Positions 15,233 through 22,367 of a DNA stretch of 22,367 nt are shown here, piece by piece. A program made the translations under genes and the position numbers. The DNA comes from Phycisphaerales bacterium (lineage in GTDB: Bacteria > Planctomycetota > Phycisphaerae > Tepidisphaerales > Tepidisphaeraceae). The notes under the pieces are model-generated. The model searched no databases, was not told where the DNA came from, and saw only the letters and a list, made by a program, of their open reading frames with translations. Position 1 is the stretch's first letter. Each line of letters begins with the position of its first letter. The stretch is from assembly GCA_028288775.1 (NCBI GenBank), contig JAQGHP010000233.1, positions 1 to 22,367 on the forward strand, given 5' to 3'.

Positions 15233-16668
15233 TCGTCAATCTCGTCTTCGCGACGATCTGGTGCCTGATCGCCCTTTATATCGCGGTCATGCGAGGGGTC
15301 GGCATTTCCTTCGCCCTGTGCTACGTGCCGGCCCTCATGTTTCTTCGCTCCGTCAAAGGCTATCCGCTCAACGGCGGGTGGCCCGAGTTTAGCGCGGCCA
15401 ACGCCACCATCATCGCGCTGACCTTCGGCATGATCCTCCGCATTGGTTCCCCGCTGAAAATCCGCTGGAGCTTGGTGGACCTGATCGTCATCCTCGCCCC
15501 ATGCCTCACCATCACCAGCGCGATCAACACCGAAGTCTGGCACACCGGCTACAACGAGCTCGTCAAGCAATACTGCGGCTGGGTCGTCCCCTACTTCATC
15601 GCGCGTTTCTCCTTCCGCTCCGAGGAATTCCGCGAAAAGGTGCTGTGGGTATTAATCGTCTGCCTGATCCTGCTGATGCCGCTCGTGCTGATCGAGCTGC
15701 GCCTCTGGCCCCACTTTTACGTGACCAGCCTCCAGAAGCTGGGGCTGGGAATGACAACCGATCTGCGCGCCGAGCAGCGAATGGGCCTCTTCCGAACCTC
15801 CGTCTCGTTCGGTCACTCCATCTTTTTCGGAGACGCGTGCATTTCGATTGCCGCGCTGATCCTTCTGCTGGCCGCGACCACCCGCGTGGGCCTGCGAAAC
15901 TTCTGGGTGCGCGTGGGCGTTGGTTGCTGTTTTATGGGCCTCTTCGCCGCTCTCAGCGGCGGGCCCTTCGCGGGAATGGCCGTCGCCCTGGTCGTCTTCT
16001 GGCTGCTGCGGTACGTCCGCTTCTCGCGGCCAGTGCTGTGGGTCGGCGTGATCGGGGTAATCGTCGGCATGTTCATGCTCACGATGTACCTGGCCAACGC
16101 GGAAATGCCCCCGCGCCCGCACGACGGCAGCGCCACCGACAGCTTCCTGGTCCGCCAGCTCATCGTCCATAACTGCTGGAAGCTGGTGCAGGACGCCGGC
16201 GCGCTCGGGCATGGCCGCATCATCGCCTTCAAGGACATCGACCTCGACAGCGTCGATAACGCCTACGTGCTCTTCGCCATGTGCCGCGGGTGGATGTACG
16301 CTGCCCTCTGGGTCGCGATCCCTCTGCTGGTCACGCTACGGGTCAGCAAGGCGATGCGTCGATTCAAACTGTCGCAGGCCCATATTTTCCCGCTGGCCGT
16401 CGGGGCCGGCGCTGTGCTGGGCGTGAGCTTCGCTTTTTACTGGGTATGGGCGGGATGGTCGGGTGAGCCGTACACGATGCTCTGGCTTATTCTGATCGCC
16501 TTCACCATGACGTTATGCGACCAGTGCCTTGAGGCCGCCGACCAATCCGTGGCCCCCGCGCGGGGCTTTGCGGTGGTGCCGCAGCGCGGCCTGTCGTCGG
16601 CGCGGCCGGCGTTCGCGGGGGGAGGCGGCGCGCCCTACGGCGGCGCGGCGACCGCGCGTGCCCAATGA
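15229..16668 (+). CDS. O-antigen ligase / Wzy polymerase-like integral membrane protein
   Basis: The 479 residues have about eleven to twelve hydrophobic segments. A large hydrophilic loop (about 288-345) includes RQLIVHNCWKLVQDAGALGHG and is followed by DNAYVLFAMCRGW (343-355) at the next helix. This loop-then-DN-aromatic arrangement is typical of the O-antigen ligase/Wzy superfamily, which joins lipid-linked chains to an acceptor or polymerises repeat units in the periplasm. It is coupled to the preceding gene by ATGA and to the following one by another ATGA. The C-terminal 40 residues are a low-complexity Gly/Ala/Arg tail. Because an ABC exporter is also present, a ligase role is at least as likely as a polymerase role. 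The two cannot be told apart from sequence alone. Confidence 0.78.
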   Translation: MIVNLVFATIWCLIALYIAVMRGVGISFALCYVPALMFLRSVKGYPLNGGWPEFSAANATIIALTFGMILRIGSPLKIRWSLVDLIVILAPCLTITSAINTEVWHTGYNELVKQYCGWVVPYFIARFSFRSEEFREKVLWVLIVCLILLMPLVLIELRLWPHFYVTSLQKLGLGMTTDLRAEQRMGLFRTSVSFGHSIFFGDACISIAALILLLAATTRVGLRNFWVRVGVGCCFMGLFAALSGGPFAGMAVALVVFWLLRYVRFSRPVLWVGVIGVIVGMFMLTMYLANAEMPPRPHDGSATDSFLVRQLIVHNCWKLVQDAGALGHGRIIAFKDIDLDSVDNAYVLFAMCRGWMYAALWVAIPLLVTLRVSKAMRRFKLSQAHIFPLAVGAGAVLGVSFAFYWVWAGWSGEPYTMLWLILIAFTMTLCDQCLEAADQSVAPARGFAVVPQRGLSSARPAFAGGGGAPYGGAATARAQ

Positions 16669-18128
16669 CCTTAACAAGCCTTCGCCCGCCCAAGCCGGGA
16701 ACACCCGCCACGGCCCCTGCGTCCAATCGCCCCTACCCTGATGTATCGCCCATGAACCGCCCCCGCCGCCCCATTCTCCTGATGATCGCCGCCTTGTGCA
16801 TCCTGGCCTTCTGCCTGCGCATCGGGGCCGTTCTCTGGCTGCATAGCTGGCTCAAGCCCGATGCGATGGAGCACCGCTCGATCGCCCTGTCGATCTACGA
16901 CGGACGCGGCTTCGCCTTCGCTGACTGGGATTTTTACGGGCCTTCCAGCTTCCAGTCGCCCCCCTATCCGCTGCTGTTGGCGGGGTTGTTCGAAGTCTTC
17001 GGGCGCGACACGCCGCAGGCGTTCTTCGCCGCCATGGTCATCAACTCGCTGGCCGGGGCCGTGACGGTCGCGCTAACCTACCTCCTCGCCCGCGCCCTCC
17101 GCGGCGGAGAGGCCGTCGGCCTGCTGGCGGCGACAGCCGTCGCCATTTGGCCCACGCAGGTCTACGCCTGCACGGTCGCCCAAGCCGTCGTTCTCATCAC
17201 CGCCGGCGTGACGGCGATCATGGCGCTCTTCTACATTTCGATCCGCACTGGCAGGCTGGCGCCATGGATCGGCTTCAGCCTGATCGGCACGCTCGCCGCC
17301 CTGACCGAGCCGGCATTTCTCCCCGCCATGGCGCTGACGGGGCTGATCATTCTCTTGTGCAAACAGCTCCCGTGGGCCGTGCGCGTTCGCAACGCCGCGG
17401 TGCTGCTGGGCGCGGCGCTGCTGGTGCTCGGCCCCTGGACGCTGCGCAACCACAAGGTCCACGGCGCGTGGGTGCCGGTGAAGAGCAGCTTCTGGGTCAA
17501 CACCTGGAAGGGCAACAACGACTACGCCAGCGGCACCGACCGCATCGCCCTCACCCCCGCCCAGCAGGATAAGCTGCGCGGGCAATTGCTTTCCCCGACC
17601 GATGAAGAAGTCCGCGATAAAAAGGCGGACGGGGTTCACGCCTACGCGATCCTCACGGACGAGCAGCGCAAGCGCCTCGCCGGAAAAAGCGAGCTGGAGC
17701 GCGAAGCGGTCTTCAAGGAAATCACCACCGCGTGGATCTCCGCCCACTGCGCCCAATACGCAAGCCTCTGCTGGCAGCGCCTTGGCAAGACTATCTGGAT
17801 CGACTGGGACAACCCCAAGAGCTACAGCGTCGTTTACATCGCCGGCCGGGCCGTCCTGCTTTCGACCGCGGCCATCGGCCTGCTCCTGGCCCTTCGGCGG
17901 CGCTGGTCGCTCGGCTTCCCCGCGCTCGTCTACTGCTCCACCTTGTTGCTCTACACGCTGACCATCACCGCCGCCCGTTTCGCGATCCCCTTCGAACCGG
18001 TGATGCTCTGCCTGTCCGCGCTCACCATCGTGACCGCGTGGCAATCGGTGACCGGAACGCGGGAAGAAATCCCGGCGCGAGAAGAAAACAACGCGCGAAT
18101 GACGGGCCGGTCACGAGCGGGTGCCTGA
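16665..18128 (+). CDS. ArnT/PMT-like integral membrane glycosyltransferase (GT39/GT83 superfamily)
   Basis: This multi-pass protein of 487 residues is expected to transfer a sugar from polyprenyl phosphate on the periplasmic side. After the first membrane helix (about 36-58) comes KPDAMEHRSIALSIYDGRGF (64-83). Its D and E at the start of the first outer loop are the catalytic and metal-binding signature of GT-C enzymes. About nine more hydrophobic segments follow, along with PPYPLLLAGLFEVFG and TEPAFLPAM. A hydrophilic segment (about 270-370, with WKGNNDYASGTD) is followed by two final helices. The ATG at 16665 overlaps the previous stop; an ATG at 16752 would start just before the first helix and is also plausible. 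It is followed by a 331-base spacer without a gene. Confidence 0.82.
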   Translation: MTLTSLRPPKPGTPATAPASNRPYPDVSPMNRPRRPILLMIAALCILAFCLRIGAVLWLHSWLKPDAMEHRSIALSIYDGRGFAFADWDFYGPSSFQSPPYPLLLAGLFEVFGRDTPQAFFAAMVINSLAGAVTVALTYLLARALRGGEAVGLLAATAVAIWPTQVYACTVAQAVVLITAGVTAIMALFYISIRTGRLAPWIGFSLIGTLAALTEPAFLPAMALTGLIILLCKQLPWAVRVRNAAVLLGAALLVLGPWTLRNHKVHGAWVPVKSSFWVNTWKGNNDYASGTDRIALTPAQQDKLRGQLLSPTDEEVRDKKADGVHAYAILTDEQRKRLAGKSELEREAVFKEITTAWISAHCAQYASLCWQRLGKTIWIDWDNPKSYSVVYIAGRAVLLSTAAIGLLLALRRRWSLGFPALVYCSTLLLYTLTITAARFAIPFEPVMLCLSALTIVTAWQSVTGTREEIPAREENNARMTGRSRAGA

Positions 18129-18151
18129 CAGTTTCGGCGGCGTCCTCTCTC

Positions 18152-18312
18152 CCTCCTCCGGTACTCCGGGGGAGGGCAGGGGTGGGGGCTGTGAGGAGGG
18201 TTGAAGAGTTCAAGGGTTCAAGAGTTCATGCCAATTGAACCTTCAACCTTTGAACTCTTAAACCCTCCCCGCCGACCCCCTCCCTAAGCCTCCCCCGGAG
18301 TACCGGAGGAGG
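18152..18312. repeat. Nested inverted repeat in the 331-base spacer after the GT-C gene
   Basis: The outer arms 18152-18175 and 18289-18312 are a perfect 24-base inverted pair containing GGTACTCCGG. Further in, 18196-18213 and 18250-18267 pair at 17 of 18 bases (GAGGGTT-rich). At the centre GGTTCAA (18215-18221) pairs with TTGAACC (18235-18241). The whole 161-base block folds as one hairpin. The outer unit is related to the arms at 21250 and 21354 (GTACTC flanked by CTCC and GGGGGAG). The rest of the spacer (18313-18459) holds only a GCGATCG direct repeat and no gene. Confidence 0.82.
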
Positions 18313-18459
18313 GGACTAAGGAGCGATCGCCCGAGCGATTGCGCACCGGGCGCACGCCAGGTACGAGCGACAGCCAGGCCGTGGATCGAACGGCGAGCAG
18401 CGCGAACCCGCGCCAGTTTCGAATGTTCCGGGCATGAGGAAAGTACGCAACCCAGGACC

Positions 18460-19449
18460 ATGAGGCTACTGATCGTTATCGTCAACTTCCGGACCGCGTC
18501 GCTCACCATCGACTGCCTCGGGTCCCTCGCGGGCGAAGTCCCCGCGATCGCCGGCGCGCGCGTCGTCGTCACCGACAATGCCTCGGGCGACGACTCGGCC
18601 CAAAGCCTCGCGCAAGCCATCGCCGACAATGGCTGGGCACAGTGGGCCTCGCTGCTCCCGCTCGAACGCAACGGCGGCTTCGCCTACGGCAACAACGCCG
18701 GCATCCGCCCCGCCCTCGAATCCTCCGACCCGCCGGAGTACGTGCTGCTGCTCAATCCCGACACGATCGTCCGGCTGGGCGCGATCCAGCAGCTCGTCGC
18801 TTTCATGGACGCGCACCCCAAGGTCGGCATCGCCGGCAGCCGCCTCGAGCACCCGGACGGCACCCCGCAACGCTCCGCCTTCCGCTTCCATTCCATCGGC
18901 AGCGAATTCGAGTCCGGGATGCGGCTAGGCTTCGTCTCGCGAATTCTCGGCGCAAAAGTCGTCGCCCCCTCCGCCCCCGCCGAGGCCGGGCCGACGGACT
19001 GGGTCGCGGGCGCGAGCATGATCATCCGCCGGGAAGTCTTCCGCGACGCGGGGCTGCTCGACGAGGGATACTTCATGTACTTCGAGGAGGTGGATTTCTG
19101 CCTCCGCGCCAAGCGGGCCGGCTGGCCCTGCTGGTACGTCCCGGCATCCCGCATCGTCCATCTCGTCGGCCAAAGCTCGGGCGTGACGGATGTGAAGAAA
19201 TCCCGCAAGCGCCGGCCCGCCTACTGGTTTGAATCGCGGCGAAGATACTTCGTCAACAACTTCGGCCGCCCCCGCGCGTTTTGCGCGAACGTCGCCTGGG
19301 CCACCGGCTTTGCCGCGTTCCGCGCCCGCCAGTTCGTGCAGCGCAAGGCCGACACCGACCCGGCCTGCCTTCTCCGCGATTTCATCCGCTATAATTTCCT
19401 GCGGCCGCACACGGGCTCCGATTCCGCACGCGGGCATAAAACACCATGA
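18460..19449 (+). CDS. Family 2 glycosyltransferase, rhamnosyltransferase (WbbL/COG1216) type
   Basis: The 329 residues open with LLIVIVNFRTASLTIDCL. They contain TDNASGD (38-44), NGGFAYGNNAG (71-81), LNPDT (98-102), WVAGASMIIRREVF (181-194) and DEGYFMYFEEVDFCLR (201-216), with a histidine in RIVHLVG (H234). This is the full motif set of COG1216 enzymes, many of which transfer rhamnose or another deoxysugar. The N-terminus is tight, with AGGA just before the ATG. The stop overlaps the acetyltransferase start by ATGA. The substrate is inferred only from the family tendency. Confidence 0.9.
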   Translation: MRLLIVIVNFRTASLTIDCLGSLAGEVPAIAGARVVVTDNASGDDSAQSLAQAIADNGWAQWASLLPLERNGGFAYGNNAGIRPALESSDPPEYVLLLNPDTIVRLGAIQQLVAFMDAHPKVGIAGSRLEHPDGTPQRSAFRFHSIGSEFESGMRLGFVSRILGAKVVAPSAPAEAGPTDWVAGASMIIRREVFRDAGLLDEGYFMYFEEVDFCLRAKRAGWPCWYVPASRIVHLVGQSSGVTDVKKSRKRRPAYWFESRRRYFVNNFGRPRAFCANVAWATGFAAFRARQFVQRKADTDPACLLRDFIRYNFLRPHTGSDSARGHKTP

Positions 19450-20072
19450 CCACCGACCAGCTCGCACAACCCGCCTCCCTCTCCGCAGGGCCGGCCGCCA
19501 TCGGCTCGCGGAACATGAACCCGCCGGGCGTCGGGCTCTGGGCGCTGCTGCGCGAGGACCTGGCCACCCACGGCGGCAACTGCTTCGAGCAGGGCTTCTG
19601 GGCCGTCGCCACCCATCGCCTGGGCAACTGGCGCATGGGCCTCCCCAAACTCGTCCGCTCCCCCTTCACGCTCCTCTACCGATTCCTTTTCCGCTGGGTG
19701 CAATGGACCTGCGGCATCACCCTTCCGTACACGGTGAAACTCGGCCGCCGCGTGCATATCTGGCACCACGGCGGCATGGTCCTCCACGCCCACGCCATCG
19801 GCGACGACGTCCACATCCGCCAGAACACCACTTTCGGCATCTCCCGCAAGGACCGCCTGCACGAGCTGCCCACGATCGAAGACCGCGTAGACATCGGCTG
19901 CGGCGCGGTCCTCCTCGGCAACATCACCATCGGCCACGACAGTGCGATCGGAGCAAATGCAGTCGTTTTGAAAGACGTGCCGCCAAACTCCGTGGCCGTG
20001 GGAGTGCCGGCGAGAGTGGTGAAAGGAAAGGAGCCAGGAGCCAGAAGCCAGAAGCCAGAAGAATGCGGCTGA
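19446..20072 (+). CDS. Serine-acetyltransferase-like left-handed beta-helix acyltransferase
   Basis: The 208 residues begin with a helical N-terminal region (LLREDLATHGGNCFEQGFWAV) of the serine acetyltransferase type. Hexapeptide repeats follow (from about 95): HIWHHGGMVLHAHAIGDDV, then IEDRVDIGCGAVLLGNITIG and a closing VAVGVPARVVKG. In polysaccharide loci such CysE-like proteins are usually sugar O- or N-acetyltransferases acting from acetyl-CoA. Translation is coupled to the preceding GT2. The last 15 residues (GKEPGARSQKPEECG) are encoded by the left arm of an inverted repeat that has grown into the gene end, so the natural protein probably once stopped near VVKG. Confidence 0.83.
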   Translation: MTTDQLAQPASLSAGPAAIGSRNMNPPGVGLWALLREDLATHGGNCFEQGFWAVATHRLGNWRMGLPKLVRSPFTLLYRFLFRWVQWTCGITLPYTVKLGRRVHIWHHGGMVLHAHAIGDDVHIRQNTTFGISRKDRLHELPTIEDRVDIGCGAVLLGNITIGHDSAIGANAVVLKDVPPNSVAVGVPARVVKGKEPGARSQKPEECG

Positions 20073-20114
20073 CGTTTCCTCCCTCTTCTTCTGGCTCCTG
20101 GCTCCTCTCTTTCC
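20025..20114. repeat. Inverted repeat overlapping the end of the acetyltransferase gene
   Basis: AGGAGCCAGGAGCCAGAAG at 20029-20047 is perfectly inverted at 20088-20106 (19 of 19). The flanking GGAAAG (20025-20030) pairs with CTTTCC (20109-20114). The left arm continues as tandem GCCAGAA units. About 48 bases of the block lie inside the acetyltransferase reading frame. The right arm ends 2 bases before the ATG at 20117, so the hairpin would hide the ribosome-binding region of the next gene. Confidence 0.82.
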
Positions 20115-20116
20115 CC

Positions 20117-21154
20117 ATGTCCCAAACCGGAATCATCGTCATCGGCCGCAACGAAGGGGAACGCCTGCGGCTCTGCCTCGCGTCCGTGGTCGGCCGTGGG
20201 ATGGAAGTGGTCTACGTCGATTCCGCCTCGACGGACGGCAGCGCCGACCTCGCCCGCTCTCTTGGCGCGCAGGTCGTGGACCTGGACATGTCCCTCCCCT
20301 TCTCCGCCGCCCGGGCACGCAACGCCGGGTTCGAGCGGCTGCTGCACATCGCCCCCGAAACGCAATTCGTGCAGTTCGTCGATGGCGATTGCGAAGTCGT
20401 CCCCGGTTGGATCGAAAAGGCGAAGCAGGCCCTGGAATCCTGTGAAGACCTCGCCGTCGTCTGCGGCAGACGGCGCGAACGGTTCCCCGAAAAATCCGTC
20501 TACAACCGCATCGCCGACATCGAATGGAACACCCCCCCGGGCGAGGCAAAAAGCTGCGGCGGAGACGCGATGTTCCGCGTCGCGGCCTTCGCACAGGCCG
20601 GCGGCTACGACCCCTCCGTCGTCGCCGGCGAAGAGCCCGAACTCTGCCAGCGCCTCCGCGCCAAAGGCTGGAAAATCCTCCGCATCGACGCGGAGATGAC
20701 CCTCCACGATTCGGCCATGCTGCGCCGGGGCCAATGGTGGAAACGCGCCGTGCGAAGTGGCTACGGCGCGATGGACGTCGCCACGCGCTTCGGGTCGCAG
20801 GGTTTGTTTGTGAAGCAAGTGAAAAGCGCCCGGCTGTGGGCTTTGGGCTGGCCCATCGCCGCGGAGGGCTCGGGGCTGCTCACCGGCCTGATCTTCGGAT
20901 GGAAATGGAGCGGCATGGCCTTTGGGGCGGTGGCCCTACTGCTCCCGTTGCAGATGCTCCGCACCGCCCGCGGCGTGCGCCGCCGGGCAAACAACTGGCC
21001 CGATGCACTCGCCTACGGCTTTTGGACGATGATAGGAAAGTGGGCGAACCTCGTTGGTCAGCGCCACTACCGCCGCGACCGCGCCGCAGGAAAACACGCG
21101 AGGCTCATCGAATACAAGGACGCGGTTGGTGCCGGTGAAGCCGTAATCCCGTAA
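20117..21154 (+). CDS. Family 2 glycosyltransferase with C-terminal membrane segments
   Basis: The 345 residues begin MSQTGIIVIGRNEGERL. They show VDSASTDGS (34-42), the metal-binding DGDCE (89-93), GGDAMFRVAAF (148-158), GEEPELCQRLRAKGW (171-185) and LHDSA (H197). Two hydrophobic stretches at about 240-280 (including GLLTGLIFGWKWSGMAFGAV) anchor the end to the membrane. The ATG at 20117 fits the GT2 N-terminus; the frame is open further upstream but lies over the neighbouring genes. There is no free ribosome site, since the bases before the ATG belong to the right arm of the inverted repeat. It sits between two acetyltransferase genes. The substrate is unknown. Confidence 0.88.
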   Translation: MSQTGIIVIGRNEGERLRLCLASVVGRGMEVVYVDSASTDGSADLARSLGAQVVDLDMSLPFSAARARNAGFERLLHIAPETQFVQFVDGDCEVVPGWIEKAKQALESCEDLAVVCGRRRERFPEKSVYNRIADIEWNTPPGEAKSCGGDAMFRVAAFAQAGGYDPSVVAGEEPELCQRLRAKGWKILRIDAEMTLHDSAMLRRGQWWKRAVRSGYGAMDVATRFGSQGLFVKQVKSARLWALGWPIAAEGSGLLTGLIFGWKWSGMAFGAVALLLPLQMLRTARGVRRRANNWPDALAYGFWTMIGKWANLVGQRHYRRDRAAGKHARLIEYKDAVGAGEAVIP

Positions 21155-21199
21155 GTATCTGGTTTTTATGGTCCGACCGATCAAGAATGCTCCCTGCAT

Positions 21200-21430
21200 T
21201 TCGGAGCCGGGACGTGCCGCCCCGGTCGGGCCGTGGGCCCGCTCTGGTCCCCTCTCCCTCGTACTCGGGGGAGAGGGATAGGGTGAGGGGCGGAACGTCG
21301 AACTGCGCCTTCATTGTTGACGGCGCAACTTTACGTCGGGCCCCTCACCCCAACCCTCTCCCCCGAGTACGAGGGTGAGGGAGTCAGACGGAGCATCGCC
21401 GCGACCAGGCCGGCACGGCCCGGCTCCGAA
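21200..21430. repeat. Nested 231-base inverted repeat before the second acetyltransferase
   Basis: The outer arms start with a perfect TTCGGAGCCGGG at 21200-21211, inverted at 21419-21430, and pairing continues with a few mismatches for about 32 bases. The inner arms 21250-21277 and 21354-21381 pair at 27 of 28 and extend inward through GGGTGAGGGGC to about 46 bases. The loop has TGCGCC (21304-21309) against GGCGCA (21322-21327). The block fills most of the 295-base spacer between 21154 and 21450 and has no gene. The outer unit is shared with the centre of the cluster at 11553-11595, and the inner unit with the spacer at 18152-18312. Confidence 0.85.
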
Positions 21431-21449
21431 GTCACTCGACTCCAACACC

Positions 21450-21959
21450 ATGACCGACCCCGACTGGCAAGCCGACCTTCAGCGCTACCCCAAGCGGCCG
21501 TTCCTCAAGGAGCAGTCGATCTGGGCCATCGCCGTCTACCGCTACGGCCGGCGCAACGACCGCCGCCCGGACGGGCTCCTGAAAAAGTTCCGCGGCCGCC
21601 TCTACTGGCTCGCATACCGCATCACCGAAACGCTCACCGGCATCAGCATCCCCAAGAGCGTCGAAGTCGGCCCCGGCCTCAAGATTCACCACTTCGGCAA
21701 CATCTTCGTCCACAAGGACGCAAAGCTCGGCGCAAATTGCACCCTCCGCCAGGGCGTCACCATCGGCAACCGCGTCGAAGACGGCCCCGTCCCCATTCTG
21801 GAAGACGAAGTGGACCTGGGCGCCTACGCCCAAATCCTCGGCGGAGTCCGCATCGGCAAAGGCGCGAAGATCGGGGCGCTGAGCGTCGTCCTCCGCGACG
21901 TCCCCCCGGGCGCAACCGCAGTCGGAATTCCGGCGCGGGTGATCGAAGAAAAGAATTGA
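21450..21959 (+). CDS. Serine-acetyltransferase-like hexapeptide acyltransferase (second copy)
   Basis: The 169 residues have a short helical N-terminus, then ITETLTGISIPKSVEVGPGL, the catalytic-histidine segment KIHHFGNIFVH (78-88), CTLRQGVTIGN (97-107) and the hexapeptide repeats LGAYAQILGGVRIGKGAKIG, closing with VGIPARVI. This is closer to the standard LbH_SAT arrangement than the protein at 19446. It probably acetylates a sugar or glycan subunit with acetyl-CoA. I chose ATG 21450 because the open frame upstream runs through the inverted repeat. It is the last recognisable gene of the plus-strand run. Confidence 0.85.
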   Translation: MTDPDWQADLQRYPKRPFLKEQSIWAIAVYRYGRRNDRRPDGLLKKFRGRLYWLAYRITETLTGISIPKSVEVGPGLKIHHFGNIFVHKDAKLGANCTLRQGVTIGNRVEDGPVPILEDEVDLGAYAQILGGVRIGKGAKIGALSVVLRDVPPGATAVGIPARVIEEKN

Positions 21960-22016
21960 CGCCAGACCAATCCGACAGCCGATTTTTGCCTTCGGTAATC
22001 CATTCCATCCTGGCGT
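21959..22016 (+). terminator. Possible stem-loop after the second acetyltransferase
   Basis: ACGCCAG at 21959-21965 pairs perfectly with CTGGCGT at 22010-22016, and the flanking bases extend the pairing imperfectly. The loop is long (44 bases) and no T tract follows, so the assignment as a terminator is weak. Its support is the position just after the last gene of the run. Confidence 0.25.
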
Positions 22017-22126
22017 GAATCGAAGGTAACTGACCTCACCTTTGCAGGTTCCCATCTCGCCGGCTGTCACATCGGCCGCATATTTTTGGCGCGTCCACCA
22101 CGCGTCGGGTAACGATATACACCGTA

Positions 22127-22336
22127 ATGCATGCGATGAAACGATCGCAGGAGCAGGAAATTGACGAGGCCCTCCGCATCATGCGGCAGCGGGCGAAGCA
22201 GGTGCGCGCGGAACTGATGCGACTCAGAAAGGAAGCGGCGGCGCTTCGGGCAGTCAGCGACGAACGCCGGCGCAAAGCGCGCCGACGCACCCAGCCCTCC
22301 GCGGCAAGAACGCGCAATCCCCCCTCCTCCACATGA
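22127..22336 (+). CDS. Small highly charged coiled-coil protein, hypothetical
   Basis: The 69 residues are mostly helix-forming and alternate acidic and basic (EQEIDEALRIMRQRAK, then LMRLRKEAAALRA). Leucines fall in heptad-like positions, so a coiled coil is likely, and the protein ends in a basic, disordered tail. Two in-frame ATGs (22127 and 22136) are possible and neither has a good ribosome site. No family is recognised. The composition argues mildly for a real gene, but a chance frame is not excluded. No gene is seen in the remaining 31 bases. Confidence 0.4.
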   Translation: MHAMKRSQEQEIDEALRIMRQRAKQVRAELMRLRKEAAALRAVSDERRRKARRRTQPSAARTRNPPSST

Positions 22337-22367
22337 ATTTACACATCTAACTCTTGCGGTTGCGCTG

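Noticed and set aside
17073..18044. Antisense open frame of about 320 codons opposite the ArnT-like gene
   Set aside because: The composition is Gln/Gly/Arg-rich and typical of a shadow of a membrane-protein gene; the plus strand has a convincing GT-C protein.
19676..20818. Antisense open frame of about 380 codons crossing two plus-strand genes
   Set aside because: It spans the gene junction and the palindrome without any domain; both plus-strand genes are well supported.
22036..22332. Minus-strand frame of about 98 codons at the right end
   Set aside because: It is Arg/Ser/Cys-rich without motifs and lies opposite a better-composed charged helical frame.

Overview
The window is a GC-rich bacterial polysaccharide-biosynthesis locus dominated by glycosyltransferases (GTs). 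An ABC exporter of the Wzm/Wzt type, an O-antigen ligase/Wzy-like membrane protein and a polyprenyl-phosphate hexose synthase point to a Gram-negative-type envelope. The high GC, the loosely packed GT gene tandem and the GC-rich palindromic intergenic repeats suggest a planctomycete or a relative, but that is inference: there is no rRNA or marker gene here. I see no tRNA, rRNA or CRISPR array.

Layout. Positions 1-887 (minus) hold the N-terminal two thirds or more of a family-4 GT that runs off the left edge. A 327-base divergent spacer separates it from wzm-wzt (1215-3400, plus), which are translationally coupled. Positions 3460-5801 are a minus-strand island: a SAM methyltransferase, a coupled 58-residue protein, and a type II toxin-antitoxin pair whose PIN toxin gene is broken by a 102-base palindromic insertion with a 3-base target duplication. 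From 6018 to 21959 everything is on the plus strand: a GT4; five consecutive GT2 genes with a common C-terminal tail (7288-12666); another GT4; a GtrB/DPM1-like GT2 with two membrane segments; a Wzy/O-antigen-ligase-like protein; an ArnT/PMT-like integral-membrane GT; a rhamnosyltransferase-type GT2; a serine-acetyltransferase-like hexapeptide protein; a GT2 with membrane tail; and a second hexapeptide acetyltransferase. A small charged coiled-coil ORF ends the window.

How it works together (inference). Cytoplasmic GT2/GT4 enzymes build a complex glycan on a lipid carrier, which Wzm/Wzt exports. The polyprenyl-phosphate hexose synthase and the ArnT-like enzyme add sugars on the periplasmic side, the ligase/polymerase-like protein transfers or polymerises the chain, and the acetyltransferases and methyltransferase modify it. 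No nucleotide-sugar synthesis genes are in the window.

The least ordinary signal is in the spacers. Five gene junctions carry long inverted repeats built as head-to-head pairs of a repeat unit. Several different unit sequences are used, and some families recur at more than one junction. One repeat even supplies the C-terminal codons of the preceding gene. Together with the palindrome that split the toxin gene, this looks like a REPIN/MITE-like population colonising a glycan locus.
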